Shown here one piece after another: positions 39,501 to 49,510 of a stretch of 64,000 bases of DNA. The stretch comes from Symsagittifera roscoffensis. Its lineage: Eukaryota; Xenacoelomorpha; Acoela; Convolutidae. The DNA lies in contig NC_087069.1 of assembly GCF_963678635.1 (NCBI RefSeq), positions 31,038,776 to 31,102,775 on the forward strand, read 5' to 3'. The notes under the pieces were generated by a model, which saw only the letters and a list, made by a program, of their open reading frames with translations, was not told the origin of the DNA and searched no databases. Position numbers and translations under genes: made by a program. Each line of letters begins with the position of its first letter. Within the stretch, counting starts at the first letter, position 1.

Positions 39501-39690
39501 ACAAAAAATTAAATTAAAAATCTATGAAAACTCCTGTCGAGAGATCTAAATCAAGCCTCGATGAATTGAGCTAGAGTTAAATAGAAGTCTCGATGAGATA
39601 AGCTAGACTTCTCTGAAAATTCACTTCACGAGATCTAAGTCAAGAAGATCTCTGGCTAAGTTAAGCTGGAAATCTCTGGATTTTTCTGTC
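33550..39690 (+). repeat. 2857-bp tandem duplication, second copy enlarged
   Basis: Copy 1 is about 33550-36406; copy 2 is about 36407-39690. Offset 2857 bp holds at CTAGAAGTCTCAGG (33604 and 36461), TTATTTCTAATAATTT (33804 and 36661) and ACGAGATCTCTGTC (34211 and 37068). It rises to 3269 bp later (TCCCGTCACG at 35941 and 39210) because copy 2 carries an internal tandem duplication of about 475 bp (TACGCTAGTA at 38301 and 38776) with loss of about one monomer. Units combine GGTCACGAGATCTCTGTC, GTCAATAGATC and compound CTGTCGAGAG monomers. Confidence 0.92.
35791..35879 (+). repeat. Compound 89-bp monomer (example)
   Basis: A rearranged monomer starting CTGTCGAGAG. It lacks the TTAGAAA part of the middle sub-unit (reading AATCAAGCCTCGATGAG) and carries the CTCGATGAGTTRAGCTAG arm twice, separated by AGCTAAAAAGAAG. 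The full monomer is therefore 89 bp rather than 64. Other copies start near 303, 1100, 14353, 15537, 17168, 18667, 19467, 27398, 29667, 29948, 36268, 39537, 40009, 41001, 42473, 49682, 50524, 62652 and 63254. It is a diagnostic landmark of the HOR families. Confidence 0.9.
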
Positions 39691-40100
39691 ACGAGATCTA
39701 CGTCATGTTAGAAATCTTGATAAATTAAGCTAGAAATCTCAGGGAAAAAGTTCTGTCACGAGATCTAAGTCAAGTTATTAATCTCAATAATTTAAGCTAT
39801 AAAACTCTGAGATTTCCTAACACCAGCTCTAAATCGAGTTAAAGTCCACATAAAATTCAGCTAGAAATCTCTGAAAATTCCTCTCACGAGATTTAAATCA
39901 AGTTAGAAGTCTCGATAGTTTGAGCTATAACACTCTGAGGTCTCCTGAACCCGGATCTAAGTCGAGTTAAAAACAACATAAAATTAAGCTAGAAATCTAT
40001 GAAAACTCCTGTCGAGAGATCTAAATCAAGCCTCGATGAGTTGAGCTAGAGTTAAATAGAAGTCTCGATGAGTTAAGCTAGAATTCTCTGAAAATTCACT

Positions 40101-40620
40101 TCACGAGATCTGAGTCAAGAAGATCTCTCGCTATGTTAAGCTGAAAATCTCTGGAATTTTCTGTCACGAGATCTATGTCATGTTAGAAATCTTGATAAAT
40201 TAAGCTAAAAATCTCAGGGAAAAAATTCTGTCACGAGATCTAAGTCAAGAAGATCTCTCGCTATGTTAAGCTGGAAATCTCTGGAATTTTCTGTCACGAG
40301 ATCTATGTCATGTTAGAAATCTTGATAAATTAAGCTAAAAATCTCAGGGAAAAATTTCTGTCACGAGATCTAAGTCAAGAAGATCTCTCGCTATGTTAAG
40401 CTGGAAATCTCTGGAATTTTCTGTCACGAGATCTATATCATGTTAGAAATCTTGATAAATTAAGCTAGAAACCTCAGGGAAAAAATTCTGTCACGAGATC
40501 TAAGTCAAGAAGATATCTCGCTAAATTACGCTAGTAATCTCTGAAAATTCCTGTCACGAGATCTATGTCATGTTAGAAATCTTGATAAATTAAGCTAGAA
40601 ATCTCAGGGGAAAAATTCTG
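40101..40620 (+). repeat. 130-bp dimer repeat, four copies
   Basis: TCACGAGATC begins dimers at 40101, 40231, 40361 and 40491, and the next unit starts at 40621: exactly 130 bp each. A dimer is an M1-type monomer (GAAGATCTCTCGCTATG) plus an M2-type monomer (ATGTCATGTTAG, CTTGATAAATTAAGC, CTCAGGGAAAAA). The fourth dimer uses the M1 form GAAGATATCTCGC. Confidence 0.95.
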
Positions 40621-41093
40621 TCGCGAGATCTAAGTCAAGTTAGAAATTTCGATAATTTAAGCTGTAAAACTCTGAGATTTCCTGACACCAGATCTAAATC
40701 GAGTTAAAATCCTCATAAGATTCAGCTAGAAATCTCTGAAATTTCCTCTCACGAGATTTAAATCAAGTTAGAAGTCTCGATAGTTTGAGCTATAACACTC
40801 TGAGGTCTCCTGACACCAGATCTAAATCGAGTTAAAATCCTCATAAAATTCAGCTAGAAATCTCTGAAAATTCCTCTCACGAGATTTAAATCAAGTTAGA
40901 AGTCTCGATAGTTTGAGCTATAACACTCTGAGGTCTCCTGACACCAGATCTAAGTCGAGTTAAAATCAACATAAAATTAAGCTAGAAATCTATGAAAACT
41001 CCTGTCGAGAGATCTAAATCAAGCCTCGATGAGTTGAGCTAGAGTTAAATAGAAGTCTCGATGAGTTAAGCTAGAATTCTCTGAAAATTCACT

Positions 41094-41613
41094 TCACGAG
41101 ATCTGAGTCAAGAAGATCTCTCGCTATGTTAAGCTGAAAATCTCTGGAATTTTCTGTCACGAGATCTATGTCATGTTAGAAATCTTGATAAATTAAGCTA
41201 AAAATCTCAGGGAAAAAATTCTGTCACGAGATCTAAGTCAAGAAGATCTCTCGCTATGTTAAGCTGGAAATCTCTGGAATTTTCTGTCACGAGATCTATG
41301 TCATGTTAGAAATCTTGATAAATTAAGCTAAAAATCTCAGGGAAAAATTTCTGTCACGAGATCTAAGTCAAGAAGATCTCTCGCTATGTTAAGCTGGAAA
41401 TCTCTGGAATTTTCTGTCAAGAGATCTATATCATGTTAGAAATCTTGATAAATTAAGCTAGAAACCTCAGGGAAAAAATTCTGTCACGAGATCTAAGTCA
41501 AGAAGATATCTCGCTAAATTACGCTAGTAATCTCTGAAAATTCCTGTCACGAGATCTATGTCATGTTAGAAATCTTGATAAATTAAGCTAGAAATCTCAG
41601 GGGGAAAATTCTG
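41094..41613 (+). repeat. 130-bp dimer repeat, second set of four
   Basis: Same four-dimer block as at 40101-40620, moved by 993 bp. One dimer has TCAAGAGATC for TCACGAGATC (near 41417). The set was evidently copied as part of the 993-bp HOR. Confidence 0.93.
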
Positions 41614-44018
41614 TCGCGAGATCTAAGTCAAGTTAGAAATTTCGATAATTTAAGCTGTAAAACTCTGAGATTTCCTGACACCAGATCTAAATCGAGTTAA
41701 AATCCTCATAAAATTCAGCCAGAAATCTCTGAAATTTCCTCTCACGAGATTTAAATCAAGTTAGAAGTCTCGATAGTTTTAGCTATAAAAATCTGAGGTC
41801 TCCTGACACCAGATCTAAGTCGAGTTAAAATCCTCATAAAATTAAGCTAGAAATCTCTGAAAATTCCTCTCACGAGATTTAAATCAAAATAGAAGTCTCG
41901 ATAGTTTAAGCTATAAAACTCTGAGATTTCCTGACACCAGATCTAAGTCGAGTTAAAATCAACATAAAATTAAGCTAGAAATCTATGAAAACTCCTGTCG
42001 AGAGATCTAAATCAAGCCTCGATGAGTTGAGCTAGAGTTAAAAAGAAGTCTCGATGAGTTAAGCTATAATTCTCTGAAAATTCCTGTCACGAGATCTAAG
42101 TCAAGAAGATATCTCGCTAAATTACGCTAGTAATCTCTAAAAATTCCTTTCACGAGATCTATGTCATGTTAGAAATCTTGATAAATTAAGCTAGAAATCT
42201 CAGGGAAAAAAATTCTGTCACGAGATCTAAGTCAAGTTAGAAATCTCGATAATTTAAGCTATAAAACTCTGGGATTTCCTGACATCAGATCTAATCGAGT
42301 TAAAATCCTCATAAAATTAAGCTAGAAATCTCTGAAAATTTCCCTCACGAGATTTAAATCAAAATAGAAGTCTCGATAGTTTAAGCTATAAAACTCTGAG
42401 ATTTCCTGACACCAGATCTAAGTCGAGTTAAAATCAACGAAAAATTAAGCTAGAAATCTATGAAAACTCCTGTCGAGAGATTTAAATCAAGCCTCGATGA
42501 GTTGAGCTAGAGTTAAAAAGAAGTCTCGATGAGTTAAGCTAGAATTCTCTGAAAATTCCGAGATCTAAGTCAAGAAGATATCTCGCTAAATTACGCTAGT
42601 AATTTCTAAAATTTCCTGTCACGAGATCTATGTCATGTTAGAAATCTTGATAAATTAAGCTAGAAATCTCAGGGAAAAAAATTCTGTCACGAGATCTAAG
42701 TCAAGTTAGAAATTTTGATAAATTAAGCTAGAAATCTCAGGGAAAAAATTCTGTCACGAGATCTAAGTCAATTTAGAAATCTCGATAATTTAAGCTATAA
42801 AACTCTGGGATTTCCTGACACCAGATCTAATCGAGTTAAAATCCTCATAAAATTAAGCTAGAAATCTCTGAAAATTCCTCTCACGAGATTTAAATCAAAA
42901 TAGAAGTCTCGATAGTTTAAGCTATAAAACTCTGAGATTTCCTGACATCAGATCTAAGTCGAGTTAAAATCTACATAAATTTCAGCTAGAAATCTATGAA
43001 AAGTCCTGTCGAGCAATCTAAATCAAGCCTCGATGAGTTGAGCTAGAGTTAAATAGAAGTCTCGATGAGTTAAGCTAGAATTCTCTGAAAATTCAATTCA
43101 CGAAATCTAAGTCAAGAAGATCTCTCGCTAATTTAAGCTGGAAATCTCTGGTTTTTTCTGTCACGAGATCTATGTCATGTTAGAAATCTTGATATACTAA
43201 GCAAGAAATCTCAGGGAAAAATCTGTCACGCAATCTAAGTCAAGTTAGAAAACTAGACAATTTAAGCTTTTATTTCTGATAATTTCTGTCACCAGATGTA
43301 AACCAATTTAGAAATCTCTTGATTTGAGACAGAAATTTCTGACAATACCTGTCACGAAAGTCAAGGTAGAAAACTCGATAGTTAAGCAAGAAGTTTCTGA
43401 AAATTCCTGTCACGAGATCTAAGTCAAGAAGATATTTCGCTAAGATACGCAAGTAATCTCTGAAAGTTCCTGTCACGGGATTTATGTCATGTTAGATATC
43501 TTGATAAGTTAAGCTAAAAATCTCTGTTTTTCCTGTCACCAGATCTAAGTCAAGTTAAAATTTTCATTAAATTAAGCTAGAAATCTCAAAAAATTTCTGT
43601 CACGAGATCTAAATCGAGTTCGATGAGTTCGGCTAGCAATCTCTGAAACTTCTATCTCTGATCTATGTCATGTTAGAAATCTTGATAAGTTAAGCTAAAT
43701 ATCTCAGGGAAAAATTTCTGTCACGAGATCTAAGTCAAGTTAGTAATCTCGATAATTTAAGCTATAAAACTCTGAAATTTCCTGACACCAGTTCTGAGTC
43801 AAGTTAAAATCCTCATAAAATTAAGCTAGAAATCAATGAAAAGTCCTGTCGAGAGATCTAAATCAAGTCTCGATGAGTTAAACTAGAGTTAAATAGAAGA
43901 CAAGAAGATCTCTCACTAAGTTAAGATGGAAATCTCTGAAATTTTCTGTCACGAGATCTATGTCATGTTAGAAATCTTGATAAGTTAAGCTAGATATCTC
44001 AGGGAAAAACTTCTGTCA

Positions 44019-47000
44019 CGAGATGTAAGACAAGTTAGAAATCTAGATAATTTAAGCTAGAAGTCTAAAGGAAAAAATTCTGTCACGAGATCTAAGTCAA
44101 GTTAGAAATCTCGATAATTTAAGCTATACAACTCTGAGATTTTCTTACACCAGGCTTATGTCGAGTTAAAATCCTCATAAAATTAGGCTAGAAATCTCTG
44201 AAATTTCCTCTCACGAGATCTAATTCAAAATAGAAAATTCGATAAATTAAGCTTTTTGTCTGATAATTTCTGTCACCAGATGTAAACCAAGTTAGAAATC
44301 TCATTGAGTTCAGATAGAAACTTCTGACAATGCCTGTAACGAAAGTCAAGGTAGAAATCTCGATAAGTTAAGCGAGAAAATTCTGAAAATTCCTGTCACG
44401 GGATCAAAGTCAAGAAGATATCTCGCTAAGATACGCTAATAATCTCTGAAAGTTCCTGTCACGAGATCTATGTCATGTTAGATATCTTGATAAATTAAGC
44501 TAAAAATCTCGGGAAAAAATCATGTCACGAGATCTATGTCAAGTTAGAAATCTAGATAACTTAAGCTATAAAACTCTGAGATTTCCTTACACCAGGCTTA
44601 TGTCGAGTTAAAATCCTCATAAAATTAGGCTAGAAACCTCTGAAATTTTCTCTCACGAGATCTAACTCAAAATAGAAAACTCGATAAATAAAGCTTTTTG
44701 TCTGATAATTTCTGTCACCAGATGTAAACCAAGTTAGAAATCTCATTGAGTTCAGATAGAAACTTCTGACAATGCCTGTAACGAAAGTCAAGGTAGAAAT
44801 CTCGATAAGTTAAGCAAGAAGTTTCTGAAAATTCCTGTCACGGGATCAAAGTCAAGAAGATATCTCGCTAAGATACGCTAATAATCTCTGAAAGTTCCTG
44901 TCACGAGATCTATGTCATGTTAGATATCTTGATAAATTAAGCTAAAAATCTAAAGGAAAAAATTCTGCTACGAGATCTAAGTCAAGTTAGAAATCTCGAT
45001 AACTTAAGCTATAAAACTCTGAGATTTCCTTACACCAGGCTTATGTCGAGTTAAAATCCTCATAAAATTAGGCTAGAAATCTCTGAAATTTTCTCTCACG
45101 AGATCTAACTCAAAATAGAAAACTCGATAAATAAAGCTTTTTGTCTGATAATTTCTGTCACCAGATTTAAACCAAATTAGAAATCTTATTGAGTTCAGAT
45201 AGAAACTTCTGACAATGCCTGTAACGAAAGTCAAGGTAGAAATCTCGATAAGTTAAGCAAGAAGTTTCTGAAAAGTCCTGTCACGGGATCAAAGTCAAGA
45301 AGATATCTCGCTAAGATACGCTAATAATCTCTGAAAGTTCCTGTCACGAGATCTACGTCATGATAGATATCTTGATAAATTAAGCTAAAAATCTCGGGAA
45401 AAAATCATGTCACGAGATCTATGTCAAGTTAGAAATCTAGATAATTTAAGCTTGAAATCTAAAGGAAAAAATTCTGCAACGAGATCTAAGTCAAGTTAGA
45501 AATCTCGATAACTTAAGCTATAAAACTCTGAGATTTCCTTACACCAGGCTTATGTCGAGTTAAAATCCTCATAAAATTAGGCTAGAAATCTCTGAAATTT
45601 TCTCTCACGAGATCTAACTCAAAAAAGAAAACTCGATAAATAAAGCTTTTTGTCTGATAATTTCTGTCACCAGATGTAAACCAAGTTAGAAATCTCATTG
45701 AGTTCAGATAGAAACTTCTGACAATGCCTGTAACGAAAGTCAAGGTAGAAATCTCGATAAGTTAAGCAAGAAGTTTCTGAAAATTCCTGTCACGGGATCA
45801 AAGTCAAGAAGATATCTCGCTAAGATACGCTAATAATCTCTGAAAGTTCCTGTCACGAGATCTATGTCATGTTAGATATCTTGATAAATTAAGCTAAAAA
45901 TCTAAAGGAAAAAATTCTGCTACGAGATCTAAGTCAAGTTAGAAATCTCGATAACTTAAGCTATAAAACTCTGAGATTTCCTTACACCAGGCTTATGTCG
46001 AGTTAAAATCCTCATAAAATTAGGCTAGAAATCTCTGAAATTTTCTCTCACGAGATCTAACTCAAAATAGAAAACTCGATAAATAAAGCTTTTTGTCTGA
46101 TAATTTCTGTCACCAGATTTAAACCAAATTGGAAATCTCATTGAGTTCAGATAGAAACTTCTGACAATGCCTGTAACGAAAGTCAAGGTAGAAATCTCGA
46201 TAAGTTAAGCAAGAAGTTTCTGAAAAATCCTGTCACGGGATCAAAGTCAAGAAGATATCTCGCTAAGATACGCTATTAATCTCTGAATTTTCCTGTCACG
46301 AGATCTATGTCATGTTAGATATCTTGATAAATTAAGCTAAAAATCTCGGGAAAAAATCATGTCACGAGATCTATGTCAAGTTAGAAATCTAGATAATTTA
46401 AGCTTGAAATCTAAAGGAAAAAATTCTGCTACGAGATCTAAGTCAAGTTAGAAATCTCGATAACTTAAGCTATAAAACTCTGAGATTTCCTTACACCAGG
46501 CTTATGTCGAGTTAAAATCCTCATAAAATTAGGCTAGAAATCTCTGAAATTTTCTCTCACGAGATCTAACTCAAAATAGAAAACTCGATATATTAAGCTT
46601 TTTGTCTGATAATTTCTGTCACCAGATGTAAACCAAGTTAGAAATCTCATTGTCTCATTGAGTTCAGATAGAAACTTCTGACAATGCCTGTAACGAAAGT
46701 CAAGGTAGAAATCTCGATAAGTTAAGCAAGAAGTTTCTGAAAAATCCTGTCACGGGATCAAAGTCAAGAAGATATCTCGCTAAGATCGCTAATAATCTCT
46801 AAAAGTTCCTGTCACGAGATCTATGTCATGTTAGATATCTTGATAAATTAAGCTAAAAATCTCGGGAAAAAATCATGTCACGAGATCTATGTCAAGTTAG
46901 AAATCTAGATAATTTAAGCTTGAAATCTAAAGGAAAAAATTCTGCTACGAGATCTAAGTCAAGTTAGAAATCTCGATAACTTAAGCTATAAAACTCTGAG

Positions 47001-49510
47001 ATTTCCTTACACCAGGCTTATGTCGAGTTAAAATCCTCATAAAATTAAGCTAGAAATCTCTGAAAATTCCTCTCACGAGATTTAAATCAAAATAGAAGTC
47101 TCGATAAATAAAGCATTTTGTCTGATAATTTCTGTCACCAGATGTAAACCAAGTTAGAAATCTCATTGAGTTCAGATAGAAACTTCTGACAATGCCTGTA
47201 ACGAAAGTCAAGGTAGAAATCTCGATAAGTTAAGCAAGAAGTTTCTGAAAATTCCTGTCACGGGATCAAAGTCAAGAAGATATCTCGCTAAGATCGCTAA
47301 TAATCTCTGAAAGTTCCTGTCACGAGATCTATGTCATGTTAGATATCTTGATAAATTAAGCTAAAAATCTCGGGAAAAAATCATGTCACGAGATCTATGT
47401 CAAGTTAGAAATCTAGATAATTTAAGCTTGAAATCTAAAGGAAAAAATTCTGCAACGAGATCTAAGTCAATTTAGAAATCTCGATAACTTAAGCTATAAA
47501 ACTCTGAGATTTCCTTACACCAGGCTTATGTCGAGTTAAAATCCTCATAAAATTAAGCTAGAAATCTCTGAAATTTTCTCTCACGAGATCTAACTCAAAA
47601 AAGAAAACTCGATAAATAAAGCTTTTTGTCTGATAATTTCTGTCACCAGATGTAAACCAAGTTAGAAATCTCATTGAGTTCAGATAGAAACTTCTGACAA
47701 TGCCTGTAACGAAAGTCAAGGTAGAAATCTCGATAAGTTAAGCAAGAAGTTTCTGAAAATTCCTGTCACGGGATCAAAGTCAAGAAGATATCTCGCTAAG
47801 ATACGCTAATAATCTCTGAAAGTTCCTGTCACGAGATCTATGTCATGTTAGATATCTTGATAAATTAAGCTAAAAATCTAAAGGAATAAATTCTGCTACG
47901 AGATCTATGTCAAGTTAGAAATCTCGATAACTTAAGCTATAAAACTCTGAGATTTCCTTACACCAGGCTTATGTCGAGTTAAAATCCTCATAAAATTAGG
48001 CTAGAAATCTCTGAAATTTTCTCTCACGAGATCTAACTCAAAATAGAAAACTCGATAAATAAAGCTTTTTGTCTGATAATTTCTGTCACCAGATTTAAAC
48101 CAAATTGGAAATCTCATTGAGTTCAGATAGAAACTTCTGACAATGCCTGTAACGAAAGTCAAGGTAGAAATCTCGATAAGTTAAGCAAGAAGTTTCTGAA
48201 AATTCCTGTCACGGGATCAAAGTCAAGAAGATATCTCGCTAAGATACGCTAATAATCTCTGAAAGTTCCTGTCACGAGATCTATGTCATGTTAGATATCT
48301 TGATAAATTAAGCTAAAAATCTCGGGAAAAAATCATGTCACGAGATCTATGTCAAGTTAGAAATCTAGATAATTTAAGCTTGAAATCTAAAGGAAAAAAT
48401 TCTGCTACGATATCTAAGTCAAGTTAAAACTCTCGATAACTTAAGCTATAAAACTCTGTGATTTCCTTACACCAGGCTTATGTCGAGTTAAAATCCTCAT
48501 AAAATTAGGCTAGAAATCTCTGAAATTTTCTCTCACGAGATCTAACTCAAAATAGAAAACTCGATAAATAAAGCTTTTTGTCTGATAATTTCTGTCACCA
48601 GATGTAAACCAAGTTAGAAATCTCATTGTCTCATTGAGTTCAGATAGAAACTTCTGACAATGCCTGTAACGTAAGTCAAGGTAGAAATTTCGATAAGTTA
48701 AGCAAGAAGTTTCTGAAAAATCCTGTCACGGGATCAAAGTCAAGAAGATATCTCGCTAAGATCGCTAATAATCTCTAAAAGTTCCTGTCACGAGATCTAT
48801 GTCATGTTAGATATCTTGATAAATTAAGCTAAAAATCTCGGGAAAAAATCATGTCACGAGATCTATGTCAAGTTAGAAATCTAGATAATTTAAGCTTGAA
48901 GCCTAAAGGAAAAAATTCTGCTACGAGATCTAAGTCAAGTTAGAAATCTCGATAACTTAAGCTATAAAACTCTGAGATTTCCTTACACCAGGCTTATGTC
49001 GAGTTAAAATCCTCATAAAATTAAGCTAGAAATCTCTGAAAATTCCTCTCACGAGATTTAAATCAAAATAGAAGTCTCGATAAATAAAGCTTTTTGTCTG
49101 ATAATTTCTGTCACCAGATGTAAACCAAGTTAGAAATCTCATTGAGTTCAGATAGAAACTTCTGACAATGCCTGTAACGAAAGTCAAGGTAGAAATTTCG
49201 ATAAGTTAAGCAAGAAGTTTCTGAAAATTCCTGTCACGGGATCAAAGTCAAGAAGATATCTCGCTAAGATCGCTAATAATCTCTGAAAGTTCCTGTCACG
49301 AGATCTATGTCATGTTAGATATCTTGATAAATTAAGCTAAAAATCTCGGGAAAAAATCATGTCACGAGATCTATGTCAAGTTAGAAATCTAGATAATTTA
49401 AGCTTGAAATCTAAAGGAAAAAATTCTGCTACGAGATCTAAGTCAAGTTAGAAATCTCGATAACTTAAGCTATAAAATTCTGAGATTTCCTTACACCAGG
49501 CTTATGTCGA
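44019..49510 (+). repeat. 8-mer / 7-mer HOR array (509 and 443 bp)
   Basis: The M1 marker GATCAAAG lies at 44402, 44844, 45287, 45796, 46239, 46756, 47264, 47772, 48215, 48732 and 49240. Spacings are 442, 443, 509, 443, 517, 508, 508, 443, 517 and 508 bp. The 8-mer order is M1 (GAAGATATCTCGC), M2 (GTCATGTTAGATATCTTG), M3 (ATCTAGATAATTTAAGC), M4 (CTATAAAACTCTG), M5 (ACACCAGGCTTATG), M6 (AAGCTTTTTGTCTG), M7 (CAGATGTAAACC) and short M8 (GTAACGAAAGTCAAGG). The 442/443-bp units lack one monomer of the M3-M4 pair. Copies look nearly identical, so this is probably the most recently homogenised part. Confidence 0.95.
46645..46660 (+). repeat. 8-bp TCTCATTG duplication in M7
   Basis: TCTCATTG is doubled here and again at 48621-48636, 1976 bp away, and not in the other units. 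It explains why the two 517-bp spacings exceed 509 by 8 bp and tags a larger repeat made of four HOR units. Confidence 0.93.

Larger units (their letters stand above)
39691..42834 (+). repeat. 993-bp HOR and a shortened third unit
   Basis: TCACGAGATC following TTCACT starts units at 40101 and 41094 (993 bp), and the next unit begins at 42087, again 993 bp on. The third unit starts directly at an M1-M2 dimer and lacks the three preceding 130-bp dimers, so a shortened fourth unit follows near 42559 (about 472 bp later) with a TGTCAC deletion (ATTCCGAGATC). Units contain M1, M2, M4, M5, M6-like and compound monomers. The same family reappears at 62.3-64.0 kb. Confidence 0.9.
42835..49510 (+). 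repeat. 6.68-kb super-repeat, copy 1
   Basis: A left edge of about 1.2 kb (42835-44018), built of compound, M1, M2, M6, M7 and M8 monomers, reappears at 49511 onward with offset 6676-6677 bp (TAGAAGTCTC at 42901 and 49577; TAATTCAAAA at 44221 and 50898; the M1 GATCAAAG at 44402 and 51079). The rest of the unit is the 8-mer/7-mer HOR array. Near 43650 copy 1 has a degraded junction (CTTCTATCTCTGATC) where copy 2 keeps the normal TTTCCTGTCACGAGATC, so copy 2 preserves the older state there. Confidence 0.92.

Noticed and set aside
43270-43476. 68-residue open frame on the minus strand
   Set aside because: It lies entirely in satellite monomers, recurs only as part of the 6.68-kb super-repeat (49946-50152, one residue different), has no recognisable domain and is explained by a chance run without stops in an M6-M7-M8-M1 stretch.
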